From Hysterium pulicare CBS 123377 (lineage: Eukaryota; Ascomycota; Dothideomycetes; Hysteriales; Hysteriaceae), in contig AJFK01000595.1 of assembly GCA_000467715.1 (NCBI GenBank), positions 46,375 to 110,374 on the forward strand: a stretch of 64,000 nucleotides of DNA. The letters are read 5' to 3'. Positions 34,689-45,769 of the stretch are shown here, piece by piece. Made by a program: the position numbers and the translations under genes. The first letter of the stretch is position 1; every line of letters begins with the position of its first letter. The notes below the pieces were generated by a model that saw only the letters and a list, made by a program, of their open reading frames with translations, ran no database searches and was not told the origin of the DNA.

Positions 34689-35975
34689 CTAATCAAAAGG
34701 TACTCTCCTCAACCCAGCCACTCCCATCCTCTTCTTCATCTCCTCCGCCGCACCCACACTACCCGGCACTCGGATCCCACAGCAATCACCCCATCCAATA
34801 CTAGAATGTATATGCTTCTTCCCGCTCTCATCCCTAAAGACCTGCACCTCACCTCCCTCCTCCTCTTCCTCTTCGGGTGGGACTCCGGCCTCCTGCTCCG
34901 TGCTCATGCCCTCAACAGCCGGTATCAAGCTCCCGAAGAGGAAGTGCTGCATAACAGGTAGCTTGCCCAGCACTTCTTTGACGAACATCTTTCTCATCCC
35001 GCTTTCGACCTTCACCCAGGATTTCGACGCCGAGATGTCGTCGAGCATGGGGCTGTGCCATCTTAGCCCTTCGACGTTCTTCACACTGTTCACGAAGGCG
35101 ACTTGATCTAGGTATAAGTAGTCTTTGCTGCACTCCTCCAATGTAAGCGGCTGGTGTATACTCTTTGGTGTAATGAAAGGATGATCGATAAGCTGGCTTG
35201 CGCCGAAGAGGAAGGGTAGGAATTGGTAATCGTCGAGCCCCCATACGCCGTGGGACCCTGCGGGTTCAAGGTAGTATGCTGCTTGGATTTTCCGCATGAG
35301 ATGAAGGTACGCAGGTAGTACAACTAGGATGATCGAGGGGAACAAGGTCTCAGGTAGCAAGGAGATTTGACGAAGGCAAAGCAGCCACATGAAGAAATTC
35401 AGTTCATGTCCGGAACCATAGTCAATACGTGCGCGGTTCCCGAAGCTGTTGTGAAGATATACCGATATCTCGTCTATTTGCTTTCGGTCTCGTAAACCTA
35501 GATTGTGATGCCATGTGGGTATCGCGTCCCAAATCTCATCGACGTAGCTTCGGAAAACAGGATTTCCGAACCTCGAACCCGTATCTTCTGGGGGACATTT
35601 CTTCAACAGCTCCTCCGCAGACTCAAGAACCTGTAGAATCTTCTGTATTATGGGCTCGAGCTCGGTACTGCTGATCGAGGATATAGGTCTATCGCGGACC
35701 CTGTCGGAGAGCGTGAATATGAAGGAGGTGAGTAAGGTACATGTTTTCGAATTCAGGAACAACTCATGATCTGCTGGCGAGAGGATCCGTCTACTCGGTT
35801 TCAGGTACGTCCAGTGCTCCAAGGAAGGCGGTTGGGGTAACGGAGGGGTTGGAGGAGGCGGGGCGGTTTGTTCCTGTGCGGACGCCTGTCGCGGCTTACG
35901 TGCAACTAGGCGCGGGAGTTTGGCTGAGAGGTCGGGCGGATGGGCGGGCAATACAGATGCGTTTGGCTGTGTCAT
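34689..35975 (-). CDS. PP2A phosphatase activator (PTPA)
   Basis: An intronless frame of 428 aa from the ATG at 35975. After a Pro-rich leader the PTPA domain begins with WTYLKPSRRILSPADHELFL. Family signatures follow: GNPVFRSYVDEIW, DYGSGHELNFFMWLLCL, GVWGLDDYQFLPFLFGASQL, FMF-type closing segments and GWGDCCGIRVPGSVGAAEEM. PTPA is a peptidyl-prolyl isomerase that helps fold and activate the PP2A catalytic subunit. Fungi have two paralogues (RRD1 and RRD2); the length of ~430 and the short C-terminus suggest the RRD2 type, but I did not commit to a symbol. An acidic run of glutamates lies near residue 375. Confidence 0.94.
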   Translation of the reverse strand: MTQPNASVLPAHPPDLSAKLPRLVARKPRQASAQEQTAPPPPTPPLPQPPSLEHWTYLKPSRRILSPADHELFLNSKTCTLLTSFIFTLSDRVRDRPISSISSTELEPIIQKILQVLESAEELLKKCPPEDTGSRFGNPVFRSYVDEIWDAIPTWHHNLGLRDRKQIDEISVYLHNSFGNRARIDYGSGHELNFFMWLLCLRQISLLPETLFPSIILVVLPAYLHLMRKIQAAYYLEPAGSHGVWGLDDYQFLPFLFGASQLIDHPFITPKSIHQPLTLEECSKDYLYLDQVAFVNSVKNVEGLRWHSPMLDDISASKSWVKVESGMRKMFVKEVLGKLPVMQHFLFGSLIPAVEGMSTEQEAGVPPEEEEEEGGEVQVFRDESGKKHIHSSIGWGDCCGIRVPGSVGAAEEMKKRMGVAGLRRVPFD

Positions 35976-37059
35976 AGTGGATTAAAGTGTTGTTCGGCGT
36001 GGTTTACGTGAGTAGCAGGAAAGGCAGACAATGATGCGGAGCTGCAAGCTAGTCCTGCATGAAAGGCTTAGCTCCGATGGGCAGCTCGGCCCGTTCCCCG
36101 ACAGTCTCCATCAATTCACTTTCGAAGCCCACGCGCGATAAACAACTTCTACGACACCATCTCGATAAATCTAATAAATTCCCCGCTTAATCTCGACCCA
36201 GGACAGAGGTTCCAGGAACAAGCCCACGCTTTTAATTGTATGGAAGATGCATGGAATACAGGCAGAATCGGAGCACGACGAAAACCTGGGTCAGCCCTAC
36301 GATCATGGACGATCGGCTCAACGTCATTCTACCGTCTCGTCAGGGTTGGAAGATACTCCCGGGACGGAATCCCTAGAGCTGTGATAGATATCAAAGGAGG
36401 ATGGTGCTACAAACAGGGCGATGCTGATTCGATACTCTAACAGTAGTGATATGTCAGGATTTTTAGGGTGTAGGTTTGCAAAATTCCACCAGTGTTAGAC
36501 TCGAATCCTGAATGAGGATTACGCGGTCCAGCATGTTATTATATTGAAGATAATGGAAAGCCATCAAAATGGTCCAAGCGTTTATCATGATGCATGATTT
36601 CGACTTCTCGATCATACTTCAAAGCAGAACGACGTAAATACCTCATCTGAACTGGATGCGGTCGATGTCTTGAACTGTGATCGAGACGGGCCGCCAACCG
36701 TGCCCGCTCTTATTATTAAGATATGCATGCTGTTCGCGGTAGGGATAGGTTCATTCCCTGAACATCGTTCGCAATGACAAGGGAAAGGCTGAGACGTGAC
36801 AGAACTCACTGCGGGACAGATTGCGGACAGTTGCAGTAGATTATGAAGTCCTTAGGCACATCATCAAGCCTATTATCTACTAATTAGTCGGCTTGATCAA
36901 ACGCAAGATCAAGGAAGTGATGATAAGATTGAGCGAAAGAGAAAGTCGTCTGATATTAGCTGACAGTCTAACTGCCAAGAAGAAGTGGTATCATAATCCA
37001 TTGCCAGAGGGGACTTCGATGTCCTGGCTCTGGACGCCAACTACCGATCAAATCTGCAC
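35976..37059. other. Intergenic, no gene seen
   Basis: About 1.08 kb between the PTPA start and the glutathione peroxidase end. A 66-codon plus-strand frame at 36240-36440 is unsupported. Confidence 0.5.
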
Positions 37060-37889
37060 TTATGCTTTCGTAGCCAACTCCTTCTCGATAGCATCCTTCA
37101 GCTGTTCCGGCTTTGTAGTGCTCGCCCATCTTGCCTTGACCTTTCCGTCTCTTCCGATCAAGAACTTCTCGAAGTTCCATTTGATTCTTTTCAAGCCCAT
37201 GAGGCCTGGCTTCTCGCCCTTCATCCACTCGTACAATGGGTCTGCATTGTCTCCATTTACATCGATCTTGCCGAGGATAGGGAATGAGACGCCGTAGTTG
37301 ACCTGGCAGAACTCTTGGATCTCGTCGTTGGTGCCGGGATCTTGATTGCCGAATTGGTTGCAAGGGAAGCCGATGATGGTGAATTCAGGATGTTGGGCAC
37401 TGATGTCCTACCGGAAGGAGAATATAAGGTTAGCTGGCTGTCACTGGTATTACTGTAGGTGATAGGAGCTTGAAAAAGGTTTATTGAGCAAGGGCGATAC
37501 CTTATACAGCTTCTCCAGTCCTTTGAATTGAGGTGTGAAACCGCACTTGGAGGCAGTATTCACGATAAGAACAACCCTGTTCTTGAGATTCGCCGTAGGA
37601 TACTCCTTGCCCCTCTCTGGTTGAAAAGTGTTCAGCGGAGTCATAACAAGTGATGTGCTTGGGGGAAAAGAGACTCACTGTCCTTGGGCTTAAAGTCGTA
37701 AATTGTCGTCGCAGATGACATGGTTCCTGTTTGATAGCTTCTCGAAATATTCGCTTGGTGTAGTAAAAACGGGTGTTTCTTGATGCTCAATGGAGAATTC
37801 CAGCTGTGAGTAGTTGCTCTTAGGAAAGTGAGATGCCTTGAGATGAGAGCGCGGGAGGCGGTGCAAAGAAAGAACCGAGTGGGCAGCAT
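37060..37889 (-). CDS. Glutathione peroxidase-like thiol peroxidase
   Basis: Exons 37679-37889, 37501-37616 and 37060-37407. From the upstream ATG at 37889 the product is 224 aa; from the internal ATG at 37721 ([10 protein letters not shown]) it is 168 aa, the standard fungal length. The core shows [12 protein letters not shown] with the peroxidatic Cys, [12 protein letters not shown] with the resolving-type Cys region, and WNFEKFLI. A Cys replaces selenocysteine, so it probably uses thioredoxin as in yeast HYR1. The 56 residues between the two ATGs are in frame, free of acidic residues, and rich in Arg, Ser, Leu and His ([18 protein letters not shown]), a typical mitochondrial presequence. 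Two isoforms, mitochondrial and cytosolic, are therefore likely. Phases close for both. Confidence 0.92.
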
Positions 37890-38706
37890 GTGATGTGAAG
37901 CGTAAAATGTCGCGGAAACTGACTTATCCGTCCGAGGCCCGTTGTGATACAGCTGCCAGGATTCAGCAGTGTTGGTGGGGCGAGAGAGATGACGTATCGG
38001 GCGGTATCACTTCGCAAAATGTCATCAACCCAGGTCTCGAAGCGCCCGGCAAACTTATTTGTCACCCAGGCATCGTAGATCACATTTGCAGACAAGCGGA
38101 AGATTGCAACTATCTCAAACAGTTTAACACAACTACCTTCTACATATCCACGTATACACCAGTTAATCCTCAAATTGAGCGAAATAGCCTGCTAAATCAT
38201 CCCTCATCCCACCACAAGATACAAGTGCTTCTAACATCAGACAACATCAAAAAGCTAAATCCGACTACATGAAACAACAACACAAACATCACATAAACTT
38301 CTGTTGAGACGGCCGTCTCTGATCCTCGTCAAGACAAACATATTGTCTTGTATGCATCCTCTCGATCGCGCAATCCTGGAGCTGCGTTTTCGAGAGGATA
38401 TCCTCGGGTGCTTCTTTTCCTTGGGTTTTCTGACTGCAATATAGTTTGTCCATGCGGGTCCAGCGCTGGCAATGATCCGGGGTAAATGGCTGTTCCTCCT
38501 GGGATAATATGGTGTGTCCTTTAATCCAGACGGTCCAGGCAATCCAGGCTTGGTAAACGACAGAAAACAGCATGCATTTAAAACATGCAATTCAGTGGTA
38601 AGATAATCCAATGTTTCCAGAACCATGGGCGTGGCGAGTAATCCTTCATATCTCAGTATGGGGATAGGCTTGCAAAGTATGTGAGACCTACTGTTGATAC
38701 TGTTGT
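37890..38706. other. Intergenic / 3' UTR region
   Basis: About 820 bp between glutathione peroxidase and the C2H2 gene. A 151-codon minus frame (38255-38710) overlaps the C2H2 stop, begins without ATG context and shows no domain; it is probably 3' UTR. Confidence 0.5.
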
Positions 38707-40590
38707 TCAACCTAGGCTCTTAATTTGCTGAGCAAGCTTCTGCAAAGCAAGGATGTCTTCGTTGAGTTGAAGTCCGTCGAGATCCTTGGGGTCCTGTAGG
38801 TTTTTCAGTGCCGTTAAGACGCCTTCCTTCCGCTTATGAAAGTCATTCTGCAGCGATAACTTGCGTTGAAGCAGTTGATTCTGAGCAGCAATAGCGCTAG
38901 CAGACGGACCTTTGACTGCTGCGGTCTTCTGGCGCTTTTCCGTGACTTCCTCGGTGGACTGCTTACGCTTGCGACTGTTTTGACGTTTGAGTGGAGGCTG
39001 GGCACCTTGAACTGGAGGTGTGATCCGCTCGGCCGGAGAGGTAGTAGAGGCAGTGAAGTCATGGACTCGTTTCATGTGATCGAAAAGGTTGTAGCGTCGG
39101 GGGAATCCGTTTCCTGGAACGGATCGCTCACAATCCGGGTAAGAGCAAAGATGAGGCTTAGAACCGTGTCCATGCATCCCATGCGCTTCACGTTCATGAC
39201 GGAGTAGGCATGCCGTGGAAGAAAATTGAACGCCGACGCATGCTTTGACCTTGCAGCGGAATGGCCTCAAGTGAGAGTCGACGTACTTGCTAAAGAAAAT
39301 GTCAGTTTTTTTGGCTAAGGTGAATGTACGGAAACACTTACTCATAGTTGCACTTGAGCTTGGTGGCCTTGTGGTTACATCCAGCTTGGCCTTCATTGGG
39401 ACAGTGGTAGAGGTCATCATCACCTGGTTGAGCCTGGTACAGAGGGTGAGTGCGCGCAAGCTTGCCCTCCGCATCTTCAAGGCTCTGGGCTGCCGCAGCT
39501 TGTGATGGGGACATCATCTCGTCTTCAAAATCATCGTCCTTCACAGATGATGCGGCACCCGATACGGGGACAGACTCATTGTTCTCAACCCTTCGTACGT
39601 AGGTTGTTAGCGTTGGATTGATTTCTGAGACGAAAAGGAACTCACTTGGTAGGCTCCATGAGTCCTGATGACTGCTCATGAAAGTCATGCTCTGGCATGG
39701 GAACATGCTGTGACGGACTCAAAATGCTGCTAGTTGGGGATGCAGCGTAAGTGCGGAACACCTGGTCGGTGTGTGAGGCTCTCCTAGACTCATGCAGGCT
39801 CGCAGACCGAGGGGTTGAGCTGCTCACTGGCTCGGGGCCAGGAACTGACGTAGTATCGAGTTGCGGTCGGCGGACGCGTCGCTGAGCATTAAGAGACGGG
39901 TTGAAAGCAGTTGCTGGCGCAGCGTTGTGGTTGTATGCGAACGGGGTATAGAAACGTTGAGAGGATTGTCGCAATGGAACGAAAGCATTTGCCTCACTCC
40001 CTTGAACTGCGAAGGGTGCAGTGTACGTCTGCATGTCAGCAGCCGCCCAGTTCTGGGAGAGGTCCATTTCACTCGTTGAAGTAAAGTGATGAGCACCTGC
40101 ACCTTGATAATGACCGTAGCCATGGGGTGCCGCGTAGTTCGCAAAATCAGTCATTGCAAACGTACCCTCACCGATCTCGGAGTCCCCTGCCGAAGGTGGA
40201 AGTAGCATCTGGCTCAGGTCGGACTGTGGACCTTGGAAACCAGTGTAGTGGTCTGAAGGCAAAGAAGGTGAGTATAGGTCATTTCTGAGGAACTGCTCGC
40301 CTAATTGGCTCCTGTTGTCCTGCGAGTTCCTGTGCGGAATTCCTCGCCCAGTAGCATCTGGCTGACTTTGGTAGGCACTGTCTCCCATGCTAGAAGAAAT
40401 AGAGACGTTATCATCCTTGTGAAAAATTTGTTCCAGATTTCCAGTCATATCCTGGAAGTCCTGTGGGGTAGAAAAAAGATCCTTTCCGGAGATGGAGGCT
40501 CCTGAGACTCCTTGGCTCCACAAGGCAACGTCCAATGATGGGTTGAACAAAGAAAAGCTTCCAACTGGAGGATCTTCGAAAAAACGCTCG
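38707..40590 (-). CDS. C2H2 zinc-finger transcription factor (5' end open)
   Basis: Exons 39646-40590, 39342-39590 and 38707-39289 join in frame (donors GTGAGT and GTAAGT). The supported part is about 590 aa. The N-terminal half is Gln/Ser/Pro-rich activation-type sequence (FEDPPVGSFSLFNPSLDVAL). The zinc fingers come after YDKYVDSHLRPF: C-K-V-K-A-C...H-E-R-E-A-H, then CSYPDCERSVPGNGFPRRYNLFDHMKRVH, the finger pair usual for a class of fungal regulators. A basic segment (KRQNSRKRKQ) and a C-terminal helical region follow. The first exon is missing: the frame at 40590 continues from an acceptor ATTCAG with a good ACTAAC branch, and no ATG upstream joins in the required phase within 300 bp. Sure of the family, unsure of the start. 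Confidence 0.82.
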
Positions 40591-43500
40591 CTGAATGTGG
40601 GTGGTTAGTGCCTGAACAGCATAAAAATCAAAGGTAGCGTAACAAGAAAGTAGATGAAATCGTGCAAGACTGAAAACAAAAAAGAACGCCATGTTAGTAT
40701 GACCGGGCCCTGTGTGCCGGAACCGGATCCTATTTGACATGATTAGCATTGCAATATCAAGAGAGTGTCGCAGCACGCACCATAGTCTAAAAGCGCGGTA
40801 GCAGTTCAACGTATAGTCTGAAAGAACACTGGAGTTGGCCAAGTAGACATTGTTATTATATCAGGGCTCCCGGGGTTACGGATCCTTCATTTAGCATGGC
40901 GGCCATACAGGGTATACCATCCGGTTAGATAGAAAACGGCCAATTTCAGCCCGGACATAAAAAAGAAATACTGGCTCCATCCATTCCAGGGCTTAGGGAT
41001 TCATTTCAGGTAAAGACTTCTCCAGAATGGCTTACAACGTTCTGAAAGCTTCAATAAGCACGCTACAAGTCAGTCTACACCACAGTAAAATGTGTTTGGA
41101 TGGATGAAGCAGGCAATCATAAGCCTTTCATGTACGTACTTGGCAGATACTATGATCCAAATAAGTCCAATAATCCACCTGCAATCGATGGCGAGAGCGG
41201 AGATTGATCCTGTGGTAAAAGCATCCCGCAAGTGGCAATTGAATCCTTGGAGATGTCCTCGGCAAAAAATAATAACCATGGCCTTGGAATTGAATTCATT
41301 GTAATTGTCGCGATTCGACCAGTCCACTTCCATATATGGCTGACGATGCGAGGCTATGCGCAAGCGCAAGCCGCCGGTTCCTAGACCGTCTATTAATTTA
41401 CTGATGGAGACCTACGACTAGTACGTCCGGGAAAGATCCGGACTCCATGGGCAGTGATTCCTATGGTATATCTGAGCTCAGAACACAGAGCATTCGTAGG
41501 ATGGTGAAATCCAGCGGTAGCATGGAACCGTCACCAGTACAAAGTTGCCTCGGAATGCGCGAATGTATGGGCAAACGCGCGGGAGCTGAAACGTGAATGA
41601 AACGGATACCTTGGACACAGTACTCCGGGAATGATGCATTTCCACGGGACGAAGACAAACTAGAAGAAAGGACACGCGCTGCCGGAGAAGGCCTGCAAGA
41701 CTGGAGTGAAGGATCCCAAGGCTGTAAATCCGGCTGTCCTGGGAATTGACCTCTTGGAGCTGTATGGCGGCAAACAAGAAATGAAAGTAACAAAAGGAAA
41801 TGGTACATTGTAAGAAATTACATGATGATGATTAGAAATTGACTGGAAAAACGATTGAGAGAGAAATTGAGGGAGAAGCCAACGGGTAGTACCTGGTATG
41901 GGCTCCTGCGTCTGGGCTCCGAATTGTCATCCTGAGCTGGCTGCTCTTTTGCTTGATTGCGTTCTAGATTTTGAAATTGCGAAAATAGCACCGGAAATGG
42001 CGATTAGATTGCGATTGTCGAAGAAATTCTGAAGGTGCGAAATACTTGAGATGCGAGGAGTGAGGGAGAAAAGAGGGAGGAGAGGTGGGCGGGGGATAGA
42101 AGAACCAACAACTTCGAATCCGTCGGCCGGTCAGGCGTCCTCCACGGCTTAGCGGGGGGCAGTGATGAGTTGTCCAAAGGGTGGGGCCATGGTTTTTCCA
42201 AAGTCCTTCACGCAACCACAGGCAGATTGGCTGGGAAGCGCAGGAGGGGACCGCCACGTTCTTAAGCATCCGTATGAAAGGCTGGACTGGCCGTGCCGTG
42301 CCGTCGTCGACTCAGCGACTGACGCGACAAAAAGCATGGTTGAGCGCCATCGCCCTCGGCGAAATGCACCTGGCCCGCCGGGGACACAGGTCGACCGTGA
42401 TTGCGAGCTGGAGGGCCTGTCTGTGCGCCGTGTTGCACTGCGTCTTTTCCAGAAGGGATCCTCGCCGCCTGAGACGGTGAGGGATGGAAGGGCTCCGGCT
42501 CGAGAGGGCCGCAGTCTGGAGCCGTGCTCCCTAGCTTCCACCCGTCGAACAGAGAGACCCTGGTGCGCTAATTTTGTGTCACTTTTTCCACCGGTAACCT
42601 TATCGAGAGGTGAATGCATCACAATGTTATTTACTATCAGAATATCGCTCGCATCGCAACCATGTGAGGGATTGATTGATGCCGCCTTGGTCGAGCAGCC
42701 GCTATTCCCTTCAGCCGTCGAGAGCTTCTGCTGCCCGGCAGTGCCCTTCCAGACGGCCGCCTTGATATTGACGCGATTGATTGTGTCATCGTCGACATGC
42801 TGGAAGGCTGCATCTTGACATAATTGCACGATAAAGTGCCTACGTTGAAGCAAGTTCACGGTCTCACGAAGGCGTTCAAGTAATCACGACACGATTCAGT
42901 GCGTTGGACAAGATGACATCGGCGGCTACGCTTCGAAGGACGCTGTACTACATCGTGTTGTCAGATAGAAGGACTACTTGCCGGTGTTGTCCTCCGTTGG
43001 AGGCGCTGTGTGACGCAGGGTGACGGGAGCCACGAGTTCACGTGTAACACTATACGGTGGTGGACCAAATTGGTCTGCGGGAACCCTACTGTGAAAAAGC
43101 AATTATTGTTAGCGATCCGTTCTTGTGCCAATCTTGGTAGGTCGTGAGACATGCAAGCAAAACTATCAGATAGGAGCGAAAGATGATGCTGTTTTCTTCC
43201 CCAGCGGTCTAGTAGACCATCGGTTGAACTATGCTTTTGGATTTGGATCATCATGAAAGAGACATTGTAAGCCAGGAAAGAAGATAAACGTACCCTAATC
43301 CTAGCCTCTTCAGAGGTCTAAAGTACAAGTTGGCCGAGAACCTCCTGGCGATCTATCACCAACCTAAAGAGGCACGTGAGAGGGGACGAGGATTGCTGCA
43401 CCGTGATGGAAATCCCATCACAAAACGAGAAGACTCGGGACCGAATAAGACACGTTTGACCTTGTCAGAATCACCACTGTGCTTTGGAGGAACGAAATGC

Positions 43501-45769
43501 GAACTATCCAATTGATGTGGAGTCGAGGATCTCGTTCTCGAGTCGGGTTGATCCCGAGATCTACTGTTCGAAGGCTATCTGCAAAAGTAGAAACAAAGCT
43601 TTGGTGGTGAAAGAGTTACCGGTAGTTGATGAGGAAAAATAGGCGCCGAGTTGCACCGGTCAGAATTGATGCCCAGCAGAGTTCGACACCAGGGTGCTTG
43701 ATGCCCAACCACACACAGAGCCTCAACACCAGGCGATACGTACGAGCCCCTTCTTGCGAAGATAGAGTTTGTCGGAAAGTTGTCGGGGGGTGTGTGTAAG
43801 AGAGTCGGCAAGCAACGGCGTGAATCTTGTTTTCCTGATCAGCGTCCCTAGAAGCGTCGAAAGCCGTGGAGAAGGATGGCGTACGCAACGGAGCGAAGGA
43901 ACCAGGACGATTGAAATTCCAGCCTCGTTACGCGAGAGCACAAAGTCACGTGCAATCCCGCTTTTCCAAGCCCAGAAGCGTGAAGCCTGACGTCATGCGT
44001 TTACGGGCAGATGCCAAACACCATGGAGGCCTTTGCTTTCCAAGTTCGCCATTTGGAGATCGACTCCGGCGTACGGGGTCTGAGGCTGGGTCTAAGGCAA
44101 TCTTCGGGACTTCTGCGGCGATGACGATAACCGAGTCAGGCACGAACGAATAGCAAACTACGAGATCTGCCGGGGTGACCACTGACATCAGAGAGCTGAC
44201 CCTGAAGGACCCTGAGCATGGAATTGCCGTGCAGTCGGCGTAACTATCCATTCTCCTAGATCCACTGAAGAAGGCTATGATTGGCATAGTTGCGAGACAT
44301 ATAGGTACCGGCAGCGTGCACGTTGAATGCATCATTGGACTCCGTGGAGATTTTGGGAGATAGGTTCTGAGGCGTTTACCGAAGGCCCGTGGGGCTGAGT
44401 CAATTGATGACTCTCCTTGAGCCCGGATGCTAAGGGTCTCAAGAAGCTGATGATATCAGAAGGCTTATTCATGGAGTTATCATTCACACACAGGCCTCTC
44501 TCGTCCTGCTAACGTAGGTTACAGACGTCACCAATTCGGCATCTGGAATCCTTTGCTCCCTAGTAGCGTTTCGATAGGGTATTACCGGCACGAACGTTTC
44601 GGTCTTTCCGCTGCCTGTAAAGAGGAAATACGCCCATTTGTGACAACGATATCCTCTCTGTACTGAATTTCGATTCTATATTGTTTGAGTTCAAACAAGG
44701 GTAATTCTACCATGAGGACCTAACCGTGTCGATAACTAGTCCCGTCGACCTCTTCGCTACTCTCAATCATTCTCCAGTAGTTTATGATATAGACGCGAAA
44801 GTCATAGTCCTCCAACTGGGGCTTAAGTTCATTGGAGTGTTTACAATTGGGTTCCAACGTAGTTCATGATCCGGCTAGAAGATGAATGACTTTTGGCAAT
44901 ATATTGCAGCAAATTCGCTTCTCAGCTTCAGTTTCGCAGCAGCGCTCCACGGTCTAAGGCTATTGAGACAGGACGAAGGGCTTCTCGGAGACGAGTTGCG
45001 TTACGCTCTTCTATTTTGAATTGACGACTGCTTAGAACAACTGACTTCACACATTAGCAATACTTCAAATCCATGCTCACCGGGGCATGCTCTTCAATTT
45101 AAATCTTACCTGGCACACTCGTCAACTGAGTATGACTTCTTAGACCGCTCCAAACCTGTGACCAACCACTGATGTCTCCGGATCGGTGTGGTCCCTCGCT
45201 CCCTCAAAACAACGTCGATTCTAAAAAGATATGGTAGCTCTACAAGCCATCGGTCCTGGCAAGTTCCGTTTCCGATATATGCCCCACTTTCTTTCGGAAA
45301 TGGCCGAGCATATGGACGGGATAATCCTATCGGGACACTGGCATAACCTTCACTCGATCTGAGAACTAGCAGAATGCGTTGTAGCTTGCAATGTCTCCCA
45401 CTAGTCTAGTGATCCAGACTTCCTTCATATTTATGTCCCGTCGAGCAAGGAACGATTCGATTTCCACCCGCCTAAGATCAGCGTGTCTACTCCGAGCTTC
45501 TGCAAAAACTGGACACATTTCTTGTAAAGAGCAAGTACCACGAGTATAACCCACACCTGGCCACAGTAATACGATCGTCTCTTTGGAAGTACCAGCCTCT
45601 ACTCGGAAATGAATGCCGTCATTGACATCGGTCTCATCAAATTGATACAGGTCTGGACGACGACTTGTTCAGTTTACTTTCGGGCAATACAGGAGTTGGA
45701 ACAACGTTGAATTCATTCTACAATCCGTACGGGAAAGCCTTGCGACAGTAGATGTTATCCCAACTACAA
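40591..45769. other. Gene-poor 5.2 kb stretch
   Basis: This is the longest span without a recognised gene. It contains the missing 5' exon(s) and promoter of the C2H2 regulator at its left edge. A GC-rich part at 42150-42860 is open on both strands (218 and 236 codons) without a domain. A 130-codon ATG frame at 43946-44335 (-) is likewise unrecognised. I see no transposase, terminal repeats or CA-to-TA mutation bias of the kind left by RIP, although composition was judged by eye only. Confidence 0.5.

Noticed and set aside
38255-38710. 151-codon minus frame downstream of the C2H2 gene
   Set aside because: It overlaps the C2H2 stop region and has no recognisable content; it is read as 3' UTR.
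40781-40897. Candidate first exon for the C2H2 gene from the ATG at 40897
   Set aside because: The frame meets two consecutive TAA stops after 13 codons, so it cannot join the finger-encoding exons.
43946-44335. 130-codon minus ATG frame in the gene-poor stretch
   Set aside because: No signal peptide, domain or splicing evidence; kept only as a note in the gap entry.
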